Of a stretch of DNA of 64,000 nucleotides, positions 1 through 6,922 are shown in pieces. The position numbers and the translations under genes are program-made. Source of the DNA: Foetidibacter luteolus (lineage in GTDB: Bacteria; Bacteroidota; Bacteroidia; Chitinophagales; Chitinophagaceae); assembly GCF_009650435.1 (NCBI RefSeq), contig NZ_VVIP01000047.1, positions 1 through 64,000 on the forward strand, in the 5' to 3' direction. Position 1 is the first letter of the stretch. Each line of letters starts with the position of its first letter. The notes beneath the pieces were generated by a model that did not search any database, had not been told where the DNA came from, and saw only the letters and a program-made list of their open reading frames with translations.

Positions 1-139
1 AGCATTGCTGCAGCATACTGACCTTACGATTGCCGAAATTGCTTATGCACTTGGTTTTGAATATCCCACTTACTTCAACAATTACTTTAAAAGATTAACC
101 GGCACCGTTCCCACAGCATTGCGGGCACAGATTGCTTGA
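1..139 (+). CDS. AraC-family transcriptional regulator, C-terminal fragment
   Basis: The reading frame is open from base 2 and stops with TGA at 137-139, giving the last 45 residues of a protein that begins upstream of the window. It contains the second helix-turn-helix of an AraC/XylS DNA-binding domain: LTIAEIAYALGFEYPTYFNN followed by YFKRLTGTVPTALR, matching the usual 'IA...GF....YF.R.FK...G..P...R' pattern. The effector domain is not visible, so the ligand is unknown. It lies immediately upstream of two transcription units that share a 37-bp promoter-proximal element starting at its own stop codon, so these units are its likely targets (inference). Confidence 0.9.
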   Translation, partial: ALLQHTDLTIAEIAYALGFEYPTYFNNYFKRLTGTVPTALRAQIA

Positions 140-172
140 AATTCTTAATGATTGGTTTGATAATCATTAACA
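136..172 (+). promoter_or_regulatory. Putative AraC operator, copy 1
   Basis: This 37-bp element begins at the AraC stop codon and ends 30 bp before the ATG of the next gene. It contains a perfect 9-bp inverted repeat, TTAATGATT (145-153) and AATCATTAA (162-170), around an 8-bp spacer. The same element recurs at 1061-1097 with 32 of 37 identical bases at nearly the same distance from a start codon. Repetition at equal distance from two starts beside an AraC gene suggests a regulator binding site; this is inferred. Confidence 0.6.
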
Positions 173-202
173 GTAGGTATATGTGCGTGTGTAGTTTCGT
201 GC

Positions 203-967
203 ATGCAAAAGAAAACCCTGCTGCTGCTTTTCTTTTTCTCGGGAAATGCTTGCCTTTCATTTGGCCAAAAAATTGACAGTACAAAAAGTATCAGTCATTT
301 TTCAGGTTCTGCAAATGTGACAAACAATGGCATTTCATTGGTTCCTTCTTTTTCATTAAACAGGCCTGCTGCAATTTTCAATATGTCAGCGGGGAAAAGC
401 AAACTTAGTTTTGAACCCGAATTCGCCTTCTCGCTGCAAGGCAAACCCTGGTACTTTCTTTTTTGGTTCAGGTATAAATTAGCAAATACCGGTAAGTTTA
501 AAATGACCGCAGGCACTCACCCCGGGCTGAATTTCAAAAATGCCATACATACTTTAAACAGCGACACAAATGAGGTGAAAGTCGTTGACCGTTATGCAGT
601 GTTAGAACTGGCGCCTTCTTACTCACTCGCTGAAAATATCAGTGTGGGCATGTATTACCTCCATTCCCGCGGCTTAGACCCCGGCGCAAACCAATTGCTG
701 AACTTTATTACCGTCAATGCTAATTTTTCGAACATCAAGCTCAGTGACAAGTTTTTTATGATGGTAACTCCGCAAGTGTATTACCTTGATGTTGATGATG
801 GCGATGGATTTTATTTTACTTCAGCATTTACATTAACCAGGCGGAATTTCCCGCTCTCTGTTTCATCTATTATTAACAACGCAATTCAAACGGATATTTC
901 AGGAAAAGACTTTGTGTGGAATGTCACTTTAACTTATTCTTTTGGCGAACGATACGTTGCGTTGTAA
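203..967 (+). CDS. Exported outer-membrane-type beta-strand protein, function unknown
   Basis: This is a 254-residue protein with a clear signal peptide (MQKKTLLLLFFFSGNACLSFGQ). The mature part is rich in alternating hydrophobic/polar strands with many aromatic residues (PWYFLFWFRYKLA, ISVGMYYLHSRG, FVWNVTLTYSFG), as expected of a small outer-membrane beta-barrel. I recognise no enzymatic motif. It is the first gene after the AraC regulator and has the putative operator 30 bp upstream of its ATG. It is separated from the following operon by about 160 bp holding the second operator copy, so the two units are probably co-regulated. A porin-like or surface role is possible but is not shown by the sequence. 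Confidence 0.75.
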   Translation: MQKKTLLLLFFFSGNACLSFGQKIDSTKSISHFSGSANVTNNGISLVPSFSLNRPAAIFNMSAGKSKLSFEPEFAFSLQGKPWYFLFWFRYKLANTGKFKMTAGTHPGLNFKNAIHTLNSDTNEVKVVDRYAVLELAPSYSLAENISVGMYYLHSRGLDPGANQLLNFITVNANFSNIKLSDKFFMMVTPQVYYLDVDDGDGFYFTSAFTLTRRNFPLSVSSIINNAIQTDISGKDFVWNVTLTYSFGERYVAL

Positions 968-1060
968 CGAATGAATTGTTTTCTATTTCCCTTGTCCCTG
1001 ATATTAGATTCAAAACCAGGCATCCTGCAAGTTACTATGCTGAATATTCGCAGTCATTGT

Positions 1061-1097
1061 TTGAAATTCTTAATTATCGGTTTGATTATCGTTACCA
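1061..1097 (+). promoter_or_regulatory. Putative AraC operator, copy 2
   Basis: This is the second copy of the 37-bp element (32/37 identical to 136-172), ending 31 bp before the ATG at 1129. Here the arms are less symmetrical, but a direct repeat of ATTATCG with a 12-bp period is visible. A GACCTTTG sequence between the element and the ATG resembles the Bacteroidota -7 box TAnnTTTG and may be the promoter core (weak inference). Confidence 0.6.
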
Positions 1098-1128
1098 CCG
1101 GTTGCATTTACCGTGAGACCTTTGTGGT

Positions 1129-1704
1129 ATGATATCAAATGAACATTCTAAAGACATTTTTAAACGGTTACGAAACGGGGAAATAATTACGGGGAATGAC
1201 CCTGAAGCCTTTAAAATGAAGGAAGCTTCTTTTGCTACAAAGAAGTTATTGGTGCGATTAAACAACGCCGACGATCCTACAGAGGTCAGGCACTTGCTAA
1301 GTCAAATCACAGGCTCAGAAATTGACGAAAGTGTTGATGTTTTTACACCATTGCATATCAATTACGGTAAGCACACCAAAATCGGTAAAAACGTATTTAT
1401 CAACTTCGATTGTGTTTTTCTTGACCTGGGAGGGATAACTATTGAAGATGGTGTACTTATCGCACCTAAAGTCAGTTTGCTGTCAGAAGGTCATCCGCTT
1501 TCACCCGAGGGCAGGCAATCGCTTGTTCCCGGTCGTATTCATATCAAAAAAAATGCATGGATAGGTGCAGGTGCAATCATATTGGCCGGTGTTACTGTTG
1601 GTGAAAATGCCGTTGTAGCGGCGGGCGCCGTTGTATCGAAAGATGTGCCCGCGGATTCAGTTGTTGGCGGTGTGCCTGCAAAAATGATTAGGGTAATTGA
1701 GTAA
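1129..1704 (+). CDS. Sugar O-acetyltransferase (Maa/LacA/NodL type, left-handed beta-helix)
   Basis: A 191-residue acetyl-CoA-dependent O-acetyltransferase of the maltose/galactoside acetyltransferase group. The C-terminal half carries hexapeptide repeats (IGKNVFI, IGAGAIILAGVTVGENAVVAAGAVV) ending in the typical VVGGVPAKMIR. The catalytic-type histidine is His122 in LLSEGHPLS. Length fits the family (about 185-200 aa). The N-terminus lacks part of the usual Mac domain signature, so the acceptor is uncertain. It is the first gene of a tight operon with the next three genes (gaps of 18, 22 and 7 bp), preceded by the operator copy at 1061-1097. Confidence 0.9.
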   Translation: MISNEHSKDIFKRLRNGEIITGNDPEAFKMKEASFATKKLLVRLNNADDPTEVRHLLSQITGSEIDESVDVFTPLHINYGKHTKIGKNVFINFDCVFLDLGGITIEDGVLIAPKVSLLSEGHPLSPEGRQSLVPGRIHIKKNAWIGAGAIILAGVTVGENAVVAAGAVVSKDVPADSVVGGVPAKMIRVIE

Positions 1705-1722
1705 TCATAAATAATCAGACAA

Positions 1723-2829
1723 ATGAAAAAGAAAACAGTATTGGCAATTGTATCCTTCCTTTTTTTAGGACAGGTTTTTGGCCAGGCAAATAAATTAAGC
1801 GAAATGAAAAAAACAAAGCAAACTGAACATTACACCTTTCAGTTAAGCGATAAGGTAACAAGACAAAAAGTAACCTTCAAAAACCGTTATGGAATTACAC
1901 TGGCCGGTGACTTATACCTTCCAGAAGACAGCAGCGGCAAAATTTTAGCAGCAGTTGCCATCAGTGGTCCATTTGGTGCGGTGAAAGAACAATCGTCAGG
2001 ATTGTATGCAAATGAAATGGCAGAACGTGGTTTTGTTGCGCTTGCCTTTGATCCTTCTTACACCGGTGAGAGCAGTGGTGAACCGAGAAATGTAGCTTCT
2101 TCAGACATCAATACAGAAGACTTCAGTGCCGCAATTGATTTTTTGGGCCTCCAAAAAAATGTTGACAGAGACCGCATTGGTATCATTGGCATCTGTGGAT
2201 TTGCAGGCTTTGCTTTAAATGCCACCGCTGTAGATAAACGGGTGAAAGCAGTTGCCACCACAAGTATGTATGATATGTGTCGAGTTACATCAAAAGGATA
2301 TAATGATATTGTAACACCAGGGCAACGCTCCAAAACTTTGGAGCAATTATCCATTCAGCGATGGCAGGATGCACAGCAGGGAACGCCTGCCCCCTCTCCA
2401 TTTAATTTACCCGAAAAATTGCAGGGTGATGAACCGCAATTTGTAAAAGATTATTTTAACTATTACAAAACACCACGGGGATTTCATTTAAGATCAATTA
2501 ACTCAAATGCTGCATGGACAATGACCAGTTCAATTTCTTTAATGAATATGCCAATTCTCACCTACATTAAAGAAATATCGCCAAGGCCCATGCTTCTTAT
2601 AGCAGGTGAAAATGCGCACTCCCGTTATTTTAGCGAAGATGCTTACAAAGCGGCAGCCGAACCAAAAGAATTGATGATTATTCCGAAAGCCGTTCATGTT
2701 GATTTGTACGATAAAAAAGATATAATACCATTTGATAAACTGGAAGCTTTTTTCAAAGAATACCTGAAAGTGGCTAAAACTACTCAAGCAGCAAAGGAAA
2801 AAAGCGCGGTTTCAGCGAAAAGAAAATAG
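1723..2829 (+). CDS. Exported alpha/beta hydrolase (dienelactone-hydrolase-like, Cys nucleophile position)
   Basis: This 368-residue protein has an N-terminal signal peptide (MKKKTVLAIVSFLFLGQVFGQ) and an alpha/beta-hydrolase fold. The oxyanion strand is VAISGPFG. The nucleophile elbow is IGICGFAG with Cys158 in place of the usual serine, as in dienelactone-hydrolase-like and YcjY-like families. His324 in KAVHVDLYD is the likely catalytic histidine, after the strand PRPMLLIAGE. The basic C-terminal tail (AAKEKSAVSAKRK) is low-complexity. It is second in the operon with O-acetyltransferase, cupin and cyclophilin-like genes, a combination common near AraC regulators in Bacteroidota. The substrate is unknown. 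Confidence 0.88.
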   Translation: MKKKTVLAIVSFLFLGQVFGQANKLSEMKKTKQTEHYTFQLSDKVTRQKVTFKNRYGITLAGDLYLPEDSSGKILAAVAISGPFGAVKEQSSGLYANEMAERGFVALAFDPSYTGESSGEPRNVASSDINTEDFSAAIDFLGLQKNVDRDRIGIIGICGFAGFALNATAVDKRVKAVATTSMYDMCRVTSKGYNDIVTPGQRSKTLEQLSIQRWQDAQQGTPAPSPFNLPEKLQGDEPQFVKDYFNYYKTPRGFHLRSINSNAAWTMTSSISLMNMPILTYIKEISPRPMLLIAGENAHSRYFSEDAYKAAAEPKELMIIPKAVHVDLYDKKDIIPFDKLEAFFKEYLKVAKTTQAAKEKSAVSAKRK

Positions 2830-2851
2830 TTCATCAATAAAACAAAGTAAC

Positions 2852-3349
2852 ATGATGAAAGTGCCGTTGATTTCAGCCATCCTGATGTTTTCTGCACTTA
2901 CCATCAGTTGTACAGAAAAAATAAAGACGGTGGCAAACGATAACAAAGTTGAAAGCATTTTTCCAAAAGGAGAATTGGGCCAGGCAGAAAATTTTTCAGG
3001 AAAAGCATGGCATTATGGTTTAGTTGCCGATGATACTTTGTACAACACTCTCGCAGGCAATGTCTATTTCGAAGCTGGTGCAAGAAGCAACTGGCATATA
3101 CGTCCGGCAGGGCAAATATTGATCATAACAGATGGCATCGGATATCATCAGATAAAAGGACAGCCCAGGCAAACAATTAAAAGAGGAGATGTTATAAAGT
3201 GCCCGCCCAATGTTGAACACTGGCATGGTGCAAGTCCTGAAGGCGGTTTGCAACAATTGTACATTATGCCCAATACAGAAAAAGGGATTGTTCAATGGTT
3301 ACAGCCTGTTTTAGATGAAGAGTACAATAACCAGGAAAAAAATAAGTAA
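2852..3349 (+). CDS. Cupin-domain lipoprotein
   Basis: This 165-residue protein has a lipoprotein signal ending in TISC (Cys20). A single cupin barrel shows the histidine motifs NWHIRPAGQ and VEHWHGASP, and the loop ITDGIGYHQI between them. Such small cupins bind a metal through these His residues and often act as isomerases, dioxygenase-like enzymes or sensors. The lipid anchor places it in the cell envelope. A second ATG one codon downstream (2855) is an equally good start. It is third gene of the operon, 22 bp after the hydrolase and 7 bp before the next start. Confidence 0.88.
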   Translation: MMKVPLISAILMFSALTISCTEKIKTVANDNKVESIFPKGELGQAENFSGKAWHYGLVADDTLYNTLAGNVYFEAGARSNWHIRPAGQILIITDGIGYHQIKGQPRQTIKRGDVIKCPPNVEHWHGASPEGGLQQLYIMPNTEKGIVQWLQPVLDEEYNNQEKNK

Positions 3350-3356
3350 GATTTCT

Positions 3357-3827
3357 ATGAAACAATTACTCTTACTCGTTCTCTGCGCAATCTCAATCGT
3401 CACAAGTTGCACATCTTGTGGTAAAGATAGTGATGCACCGGCCACCGCGAACAATAACGATAATGTAAATCCAAACGGTAGTAAAATGAATATCAAAATT
3501 GGATCCTATAATTTCACTGCAACACTCTACGACAATTCAACAGCGAATGCATTCAAATCCATGCTGCCGATCACTGTCAGTATGGCAGAGCTGAACGGCA
3601 ATGAGAAATACTATGATTTATCCCGCAGTCTTCCTGCCAATGCATCTAATCCGCGAAGCATCCAAACCGGCGATTTGATGTTATATGGTTCTAACACTTT
3701 GGTACTTTTCTACAAAACATTTTCTACATCCTTTAGCTATACGAGGATTGGACGTATTGATAACGAGGCGGGGCTTGCGAATGCCCTTGGTTCAGGAAAT
3801 GTTTCTGTTACTTTCGAATTGGAGTAG
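3357..3827 (+). CDS. Cyclophilin-like fold lipoprotein
   Basis: The protein is 156 residues from the chosen ATG (MKQLLLLVLC); an in-frame upstream ATG at 3315 would add 14 polar residues and hide the signal peptide, so it is rejected. The lipobox is IVTSC, followed by a short linker and a domain that starts MNIKIGSYNFTATLYDN and ends ARIGRID-like (YTRIGRIDNEAGL...VSVTFELE). This matches the small cyclophilin_like family (cyclophilin-fold proteins without the canonical isomerase residues). It is last gene of the operon, 7 bp after the cupin. The role is unknown. Confidence 0.85.
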   Translation: MKQLLLLVLCAISIVTSCTSCGKDSDAPATANNNDNVNPNGSKMNIKIGSYNFTATLYDNSTANAFKSMLPITVSMAELNGNEKYYDLSRSLPANASNPRSIQTGDLMLYGSNTLVLFYKTFSTSFSYTRIGRIDNEAGLANALGSGNVSVTFELE

Positions 3828-3870
3828 AACGTAGCACTATTTAACATGCAATTTCGCCGAGGAATAAAAA

Positions 3871-4005
3871 TTCCCAAGCTATCCAAAGAGTTAGCGTTTA
3901 GCGGCTCTTTGGATTTTAAATAAGAGTCAGTCTCCGGACTGCCCATGCATAATACCCCTTATAATCAAAGCCCCATAGCAATCCCTCCGCCCAATGGCTG
4001 CCGGA
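3871..4005 (+). repeat. Family A dispersed repeat, left part of an interrupted copy
   Basis: These 135 bp match 4789-4923 base for base in length with roughly 90 percent identity by eye. The copy is cut at GGCTGCCGGA by a 207-bp insertion and resumes at 4213. The 3828-3870 stretch before it shows nothing else. Confidence 0.85.
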
Positions 4006-4222
4006 CAATGTCATTAAGTTAAGCCCCATCGGGGCCTCCTGTTTGTAGAAACAAGATCATTTTAGATGAACGGATGCCACGTAGTGGCTATCCAATCGTC
4101 GCTTAAGGGTAGCCGCTATGCGGCATAATTCCCTTGTTGTATGCTATTTCTACAAACATGTAGCACCTACGGCGCAAAGAACAATGTCTTTCTTCTTAAC
4201 TTAATGACATTGGGCTGCCGGA
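3996..4222. mobile_element. MITE-like element (4006-4212) with 10-bp target duplication, copy 1
   Basis: The element is 207 bp and bounded by perfect 18-bp terminal inverted repeats, CAATGTCATTAAGTTAAG at 4006-4023 and its complement at 4195-4212. It is flanked by a 10-bp direct repeat GGCTGCCGGA at 3996-4005 and 4213-4222. The uninterrupted paralogous site at 4789-5008 has a single GGCTGCCGGA, so the empty site is visible in the same window. It encodes no protein. The interior has an 11-bp inverted repeat (4041-4051 and 4147-4157). It is probably mobilised in trans by an insertion sequence making 10-bp duplications (inference). Confidence 0.85.
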
Positions 4223-4300
4223 TTGAAACGGAAACCCCGAAACCACGAAGAGTTAGTTGTGAGGAGTTGCAGTGAAAAACCGGAACTGCGGCTGCAAAAA
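4213..4300 (+). repeat. Family A dispersed repeat, right part of the interrupted copy
   Basis: This resumes the family A sequence: GATTGAAACGGAAACCCCG at 4221-4239, a variable centre, then GAGGAGTTGCAGTGAAAA. Open frames across it merely translate the repeat and are not genes. Confidence 0.85.
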
Positions 4301-4401
4301 TTCTGGAGGCTGTTGCGGAAAAAGTATTTGGCGGCATTATGTGGAAATGAAATAATAGATTTATTCAGGGAAAGTATACATCAAGGAAAAATTAATGAAC
4401 A

Positions 4402-4770
4402 ATGCGCCTGCAATTAGTGTCACTTATTATCTTAATAAGTATTTGTTTTATTCTTACGAAATGCAAGTCACGAAATATAGAGGCTGTTCAAATCGTTTTT
4501 TTTGATTTGAACAATTTTGAGCGGACAGATACATTATTAATTCACAATATTGATACGGTTAACAGCATAAGAAAACTTTTTAACGCTATGGAGACATCCG
4601 ATGCAAAGTTTCCAGGGAGGTACAAAATAACTTTCTTGGGAAAAGACGCACCAGAAACATACTACAGTAATGGCACTTATGTTCGACGCAATCGGAAAAT
4701 TTATGTATTGCCAGAAGGTAAAGAGTTTATTCTGTTTGAATCTATATTAAAAAGCAAGTTCAAAAGTTAA
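4402..4770 (+). CDS. Small putative lipoprotein, function unknown
   Basis: This 122-residue protein has an N-terminal hydrophobic segment (LVSLIILISICFILTKC) ending at a plausible lipobox cysteine. The mature part is charged and globular-looking (VFFDLNNFERTDTLLIHNIDTV, AETYYSNGTYVRRNRKIYVLPEG-like region), with no family I recognise. It sits alone between the two copies of a family A repeat (3871-4300 and 4789-5008), in AT-richer sequence than its neighbours. The repeats on both sides could have allowed transfer or duplication of the segment (inference). Confidence 0.6.
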   Translation: MRLQLVSLIILISICFILTKCKSRNIEAVQIVFFDLNNFERTDTLLIHNIDTVNSIRKLFNAMETSDAKFPGRYKITFLGKDAPETYYSNGTYVRRNRKIYVLPEGKEFILFESILKSKFKS

Positions 4771-4788
4771 TACTACATAGCATGGCGG

Positions 4789-5008
4789 TTCCCAAGCTAT
4801 CCAAAGAGTTAGCGTTAAGCAGCTCTTTAGATTTTAAATAAGAGGCAGTCTCCGGACTGCTCAAGCACAATACTCCTTATGATCAAAGCCTCATAGCAAT
4901 CCCACCGCCCAATGGCTGCCGGATTGAAACGGAAACCCCGCAGCCGCCGGAGCATAGCGAAGGCGGCGAGGAGTTGCAGTGAAAAGCCGGAACAGGTGCT
5001 GCAAAAAG
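4789..5008 (+). repeat. Family A dispersed repeat, uninterrupted copy
   Basis: An intact 220-bp copy of the sequence split by the MITE at 3871-4300. The centre holds a perfect hairpin, GCCGCC at 4943-4948 and GGCGGC at 4962-4967, between the conserved arms GAAACGGAAACCCCG and GGAGTTGCAGTGAAAAGCCGG-type sequence. The remainder of the gap to 5283 holds no gene; its end (5229-5279) is a low-complexity run of CAACCAT units just before the next ATG. Confidence 0.85.
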
Positions 5009-5283
5009 TTCCTGCTGCCCACAGCCCCAAAAGTCTCAATACCTTAGCCGTAAGTATGAATCATTCGCTCATCCCATATTCTCCACAGTATGTAAAATTG
5101 TAATCAAGGCAGTTGCCCGGTACATACCTTAAAGCCGGCAGAATAAAATTGCTGCGCTATGCAAAAGGAAAAGATTATACAGTTATCTTACCAAACAGAA
5201 TGAAATAACTCCGCACTGCTGACAGTGCAAGGTGCAACCATTAAAATTCGCAACCATCAACCATCAACCAACAAATAAACGTA

Positions 5284-6621
5284 ATGAGAAAAATACCCAT
5301 GCTTACCGGTGCCATTTGCTGTATGGCGATAGGCTGTTTGGTAGCTACAACAAATGCCAGTTTAGCGCAAACCGTTAACCATACTGCGGTAATTAGCGCC
5401 GCCGTTAACAAAACAGAGGCTAAGGTAATTGGCTGGCGGCAGGATTTTCACCAAAACCCGGAGCTGGGCAACCGCGAATTCCGCACGGCTGAAATAGTTG
5501 CCAAACACCTGCAATCATTAGGCATAGAAGTACAAACAAAAGTGGGCGTTACAGGTGTCGTAGGTATTTTAAAAGGAGGCAAGCCCGGCCCTGTAGTGGC
5601 CCTCAGGGCCGATATGGATGCACTGCCGGTTGAAGAAAAAGGCAACCTGCCCTATACATCTAAAGTAAAGGTTAACTATAACGGTAAAGAAACAGGTGTT
5701 ATGCATGCCTGCGGACATGATGGGCATACAGCCATGCTGATGGGCGTGGCGGAAATACTGGCAGGCATGAAAAAAGACTTGAAGGGTACGGTTAAATTTA
5801 TTTTTCAGCCTGCGGAAGAAGGCGTGCCTCCCGGTGAAAAAGGCGGCGCAGCGTTAATGATAACCGAGGGTGTGCTGGATAACCCTAAAGTGGATGTTAT
5901 ATTTGGCTTGCACCTTAATTCGCAACTGGAAGTGGGTAAAATAGCGTACCGGCCCGGTGGTACAATGGCTGCTGTGGGTACTGTAAAAATTACGGTAACA
6001 GGCAAGCCCTCTCATGGCGCCAAGCCCTGGTCTTCTGTTGACCCGATTGTTGTGTCGGCGCAAATCATTAACGGCCTGCAAACCATCGTTAGCCGTAATG
6101 TAGATATTTCTGAAAACCCTGCCGTTGTAACCATTGCCTCCATACACGGTGGCAACCGCGACAATATTATTTCAGAAAAGGTTGAAATGCTGGGCACGGT
6201 AAGAACCTTTAGCGACAAGGATGAAAAATTTGTGTACAAGCGTATCAGGGAGGTTGCCACCAAAACCGCTGAAGCTGCGGGCGCCTCTGCCGAAGTGCTG
6301 TTACCTTACGAACACTACTATCCCGTAACCTACAACAACGAGGCTTTAACGGCCACCATGCTGCCCAGCCTGCAAAAAGCTGCCGGCAAAGACAATGTGC
6401 AGTTAGCCGTGCCCAATACAGGCGCAGAAGATTTTGCTTTTTATGTTCAAAAAGTACCCGGCCTGTTCTTCTTTCTGGGTGGCATGCCCAAAGGGCAAGA
6501 CCCCGCTGCGGCTGCCCCGCACCATACGCCGCAGTTTATGATTGATGACAGTGCATTTTCCACCGGTATAAAAGCTATGTGCGGCCTTGTACTGGATTAT
6601 ATGGACATGAATGCCAAATAA
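5284..6621 (+). CDS. Exported M20D-family metallo-amidohydrolase
   Basis: A 445-residue peptidase-M20/amidohydrolase (hippurate hydrolase/N-acyl-amino-acid amidohydrolase group) preceded by a signal peptide ending near NASLAQ. Metal-binding residues are visible: HACGHDGH at 141-148, Glu178-Glu179 in QPAEEG, His210 in FGLH and the C-terminal APHHTPQF histidines at 413-414. The dimerisation insert (about 225-340, VGTVKITVTGKPSHGAKPW) is intact. Typical members cleave acylated or conjugated amino acids; export suggests periplasmic scavenging. It stands alone, with repeat-filled gaps on both sides. The exact substrate cannot be read from sequence. Confidence 0.93.
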   Translation: MRKIPMLTGAICCMAIGCLVATTNASLAQTVNHTAVISAAVNKTEAKVIGWRQDFHQNPELGNREFRTAEIVAKHLQSLGIEVQTKVGVTGVVGILKGGKPGPVVALRADMDALPVEEKGNLPYTSKVKVNYNGKETGVMHACGHDGHTAMLMGVAEILAGMKKDLKGTVKFIFQPAEEGVPPGEKGGAALMITEGVLDNPKVDVIFGLHLNSQLEVGKIAYRPGGTMAAVGTVKITVTGKPSHGAKPWSSVDPIVVSAQIINGLQTIVSRNVDISENPAVVTIASIHGGNRDNIISEKVEMLGTVRTFSDKDEKFVYKRIREVATKTAEAAGASAEVLLPYEHYYPVTYNNEALTATMLPSLQKAAGKDNVQLAVPNTGAEDFAFYVQKVPGLFFFLGGMPKGQDPAAAAPHHTPQFMIDDSAFSTGIKAMCGLVLDYMDMNAK

Positions 6622-6655
6622 CCGCATGTCGGTTAAATGAACCGTAGTATTTTTT

Positions 6656-6740
6656 ATGAGCCCGGCTGAGGTACTGCTATGGGGCTTGGGTTGTGTCACT
6701 CACTTGTACGGCTGGATTCGCTATGCAGCTTTTCCCGCAG
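6656..6740 (+). repeat. Family B dispersed repeat
   Basis: A diverged copy of the element typified by ATGAGCCCGGC ... GTCGCACTCTTGTACG ... TTCGCTATGCAGCTTTT; here the core reads TGTCACTCACTTGTACG. The 301-bp gap 6622-6922 otherwise holds no gene; AACCG inverted repeats at 6619-6635 are too short to call a terminator firmly. Confidence 0.7.
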
Positions 6741-6922
6741 GGTAGCTGGGCTTAGTGACTTATTGGGCCTGGTTGCCCCCATGTTTTTTGTTCAAACTCC
6801 CATATTAGTGAAAACATACCTGTAGCATGCAGCTTTCCGTGGCTTTAGTTGCAATGAATATTCTTTAGTAAATAGTACCCCGCAGACAATTAATCCGTCT
6901 ATCCCTAATCAAATTCATTCCC

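Noticed and set aside
2058..2354. Antisense frames over the hydrolase, RhaEW, LutB, kinases, ClpX and tig genes
   Set aside because: They are shadows of strong coding frames with conserved motifs on the other strand.
4223..4417. Open frame of 64 codons after the first MITE
   Set aside because: It translates a family A repeat; the same peptide pieces appear at every copy, and there is no signal, domain or leader.
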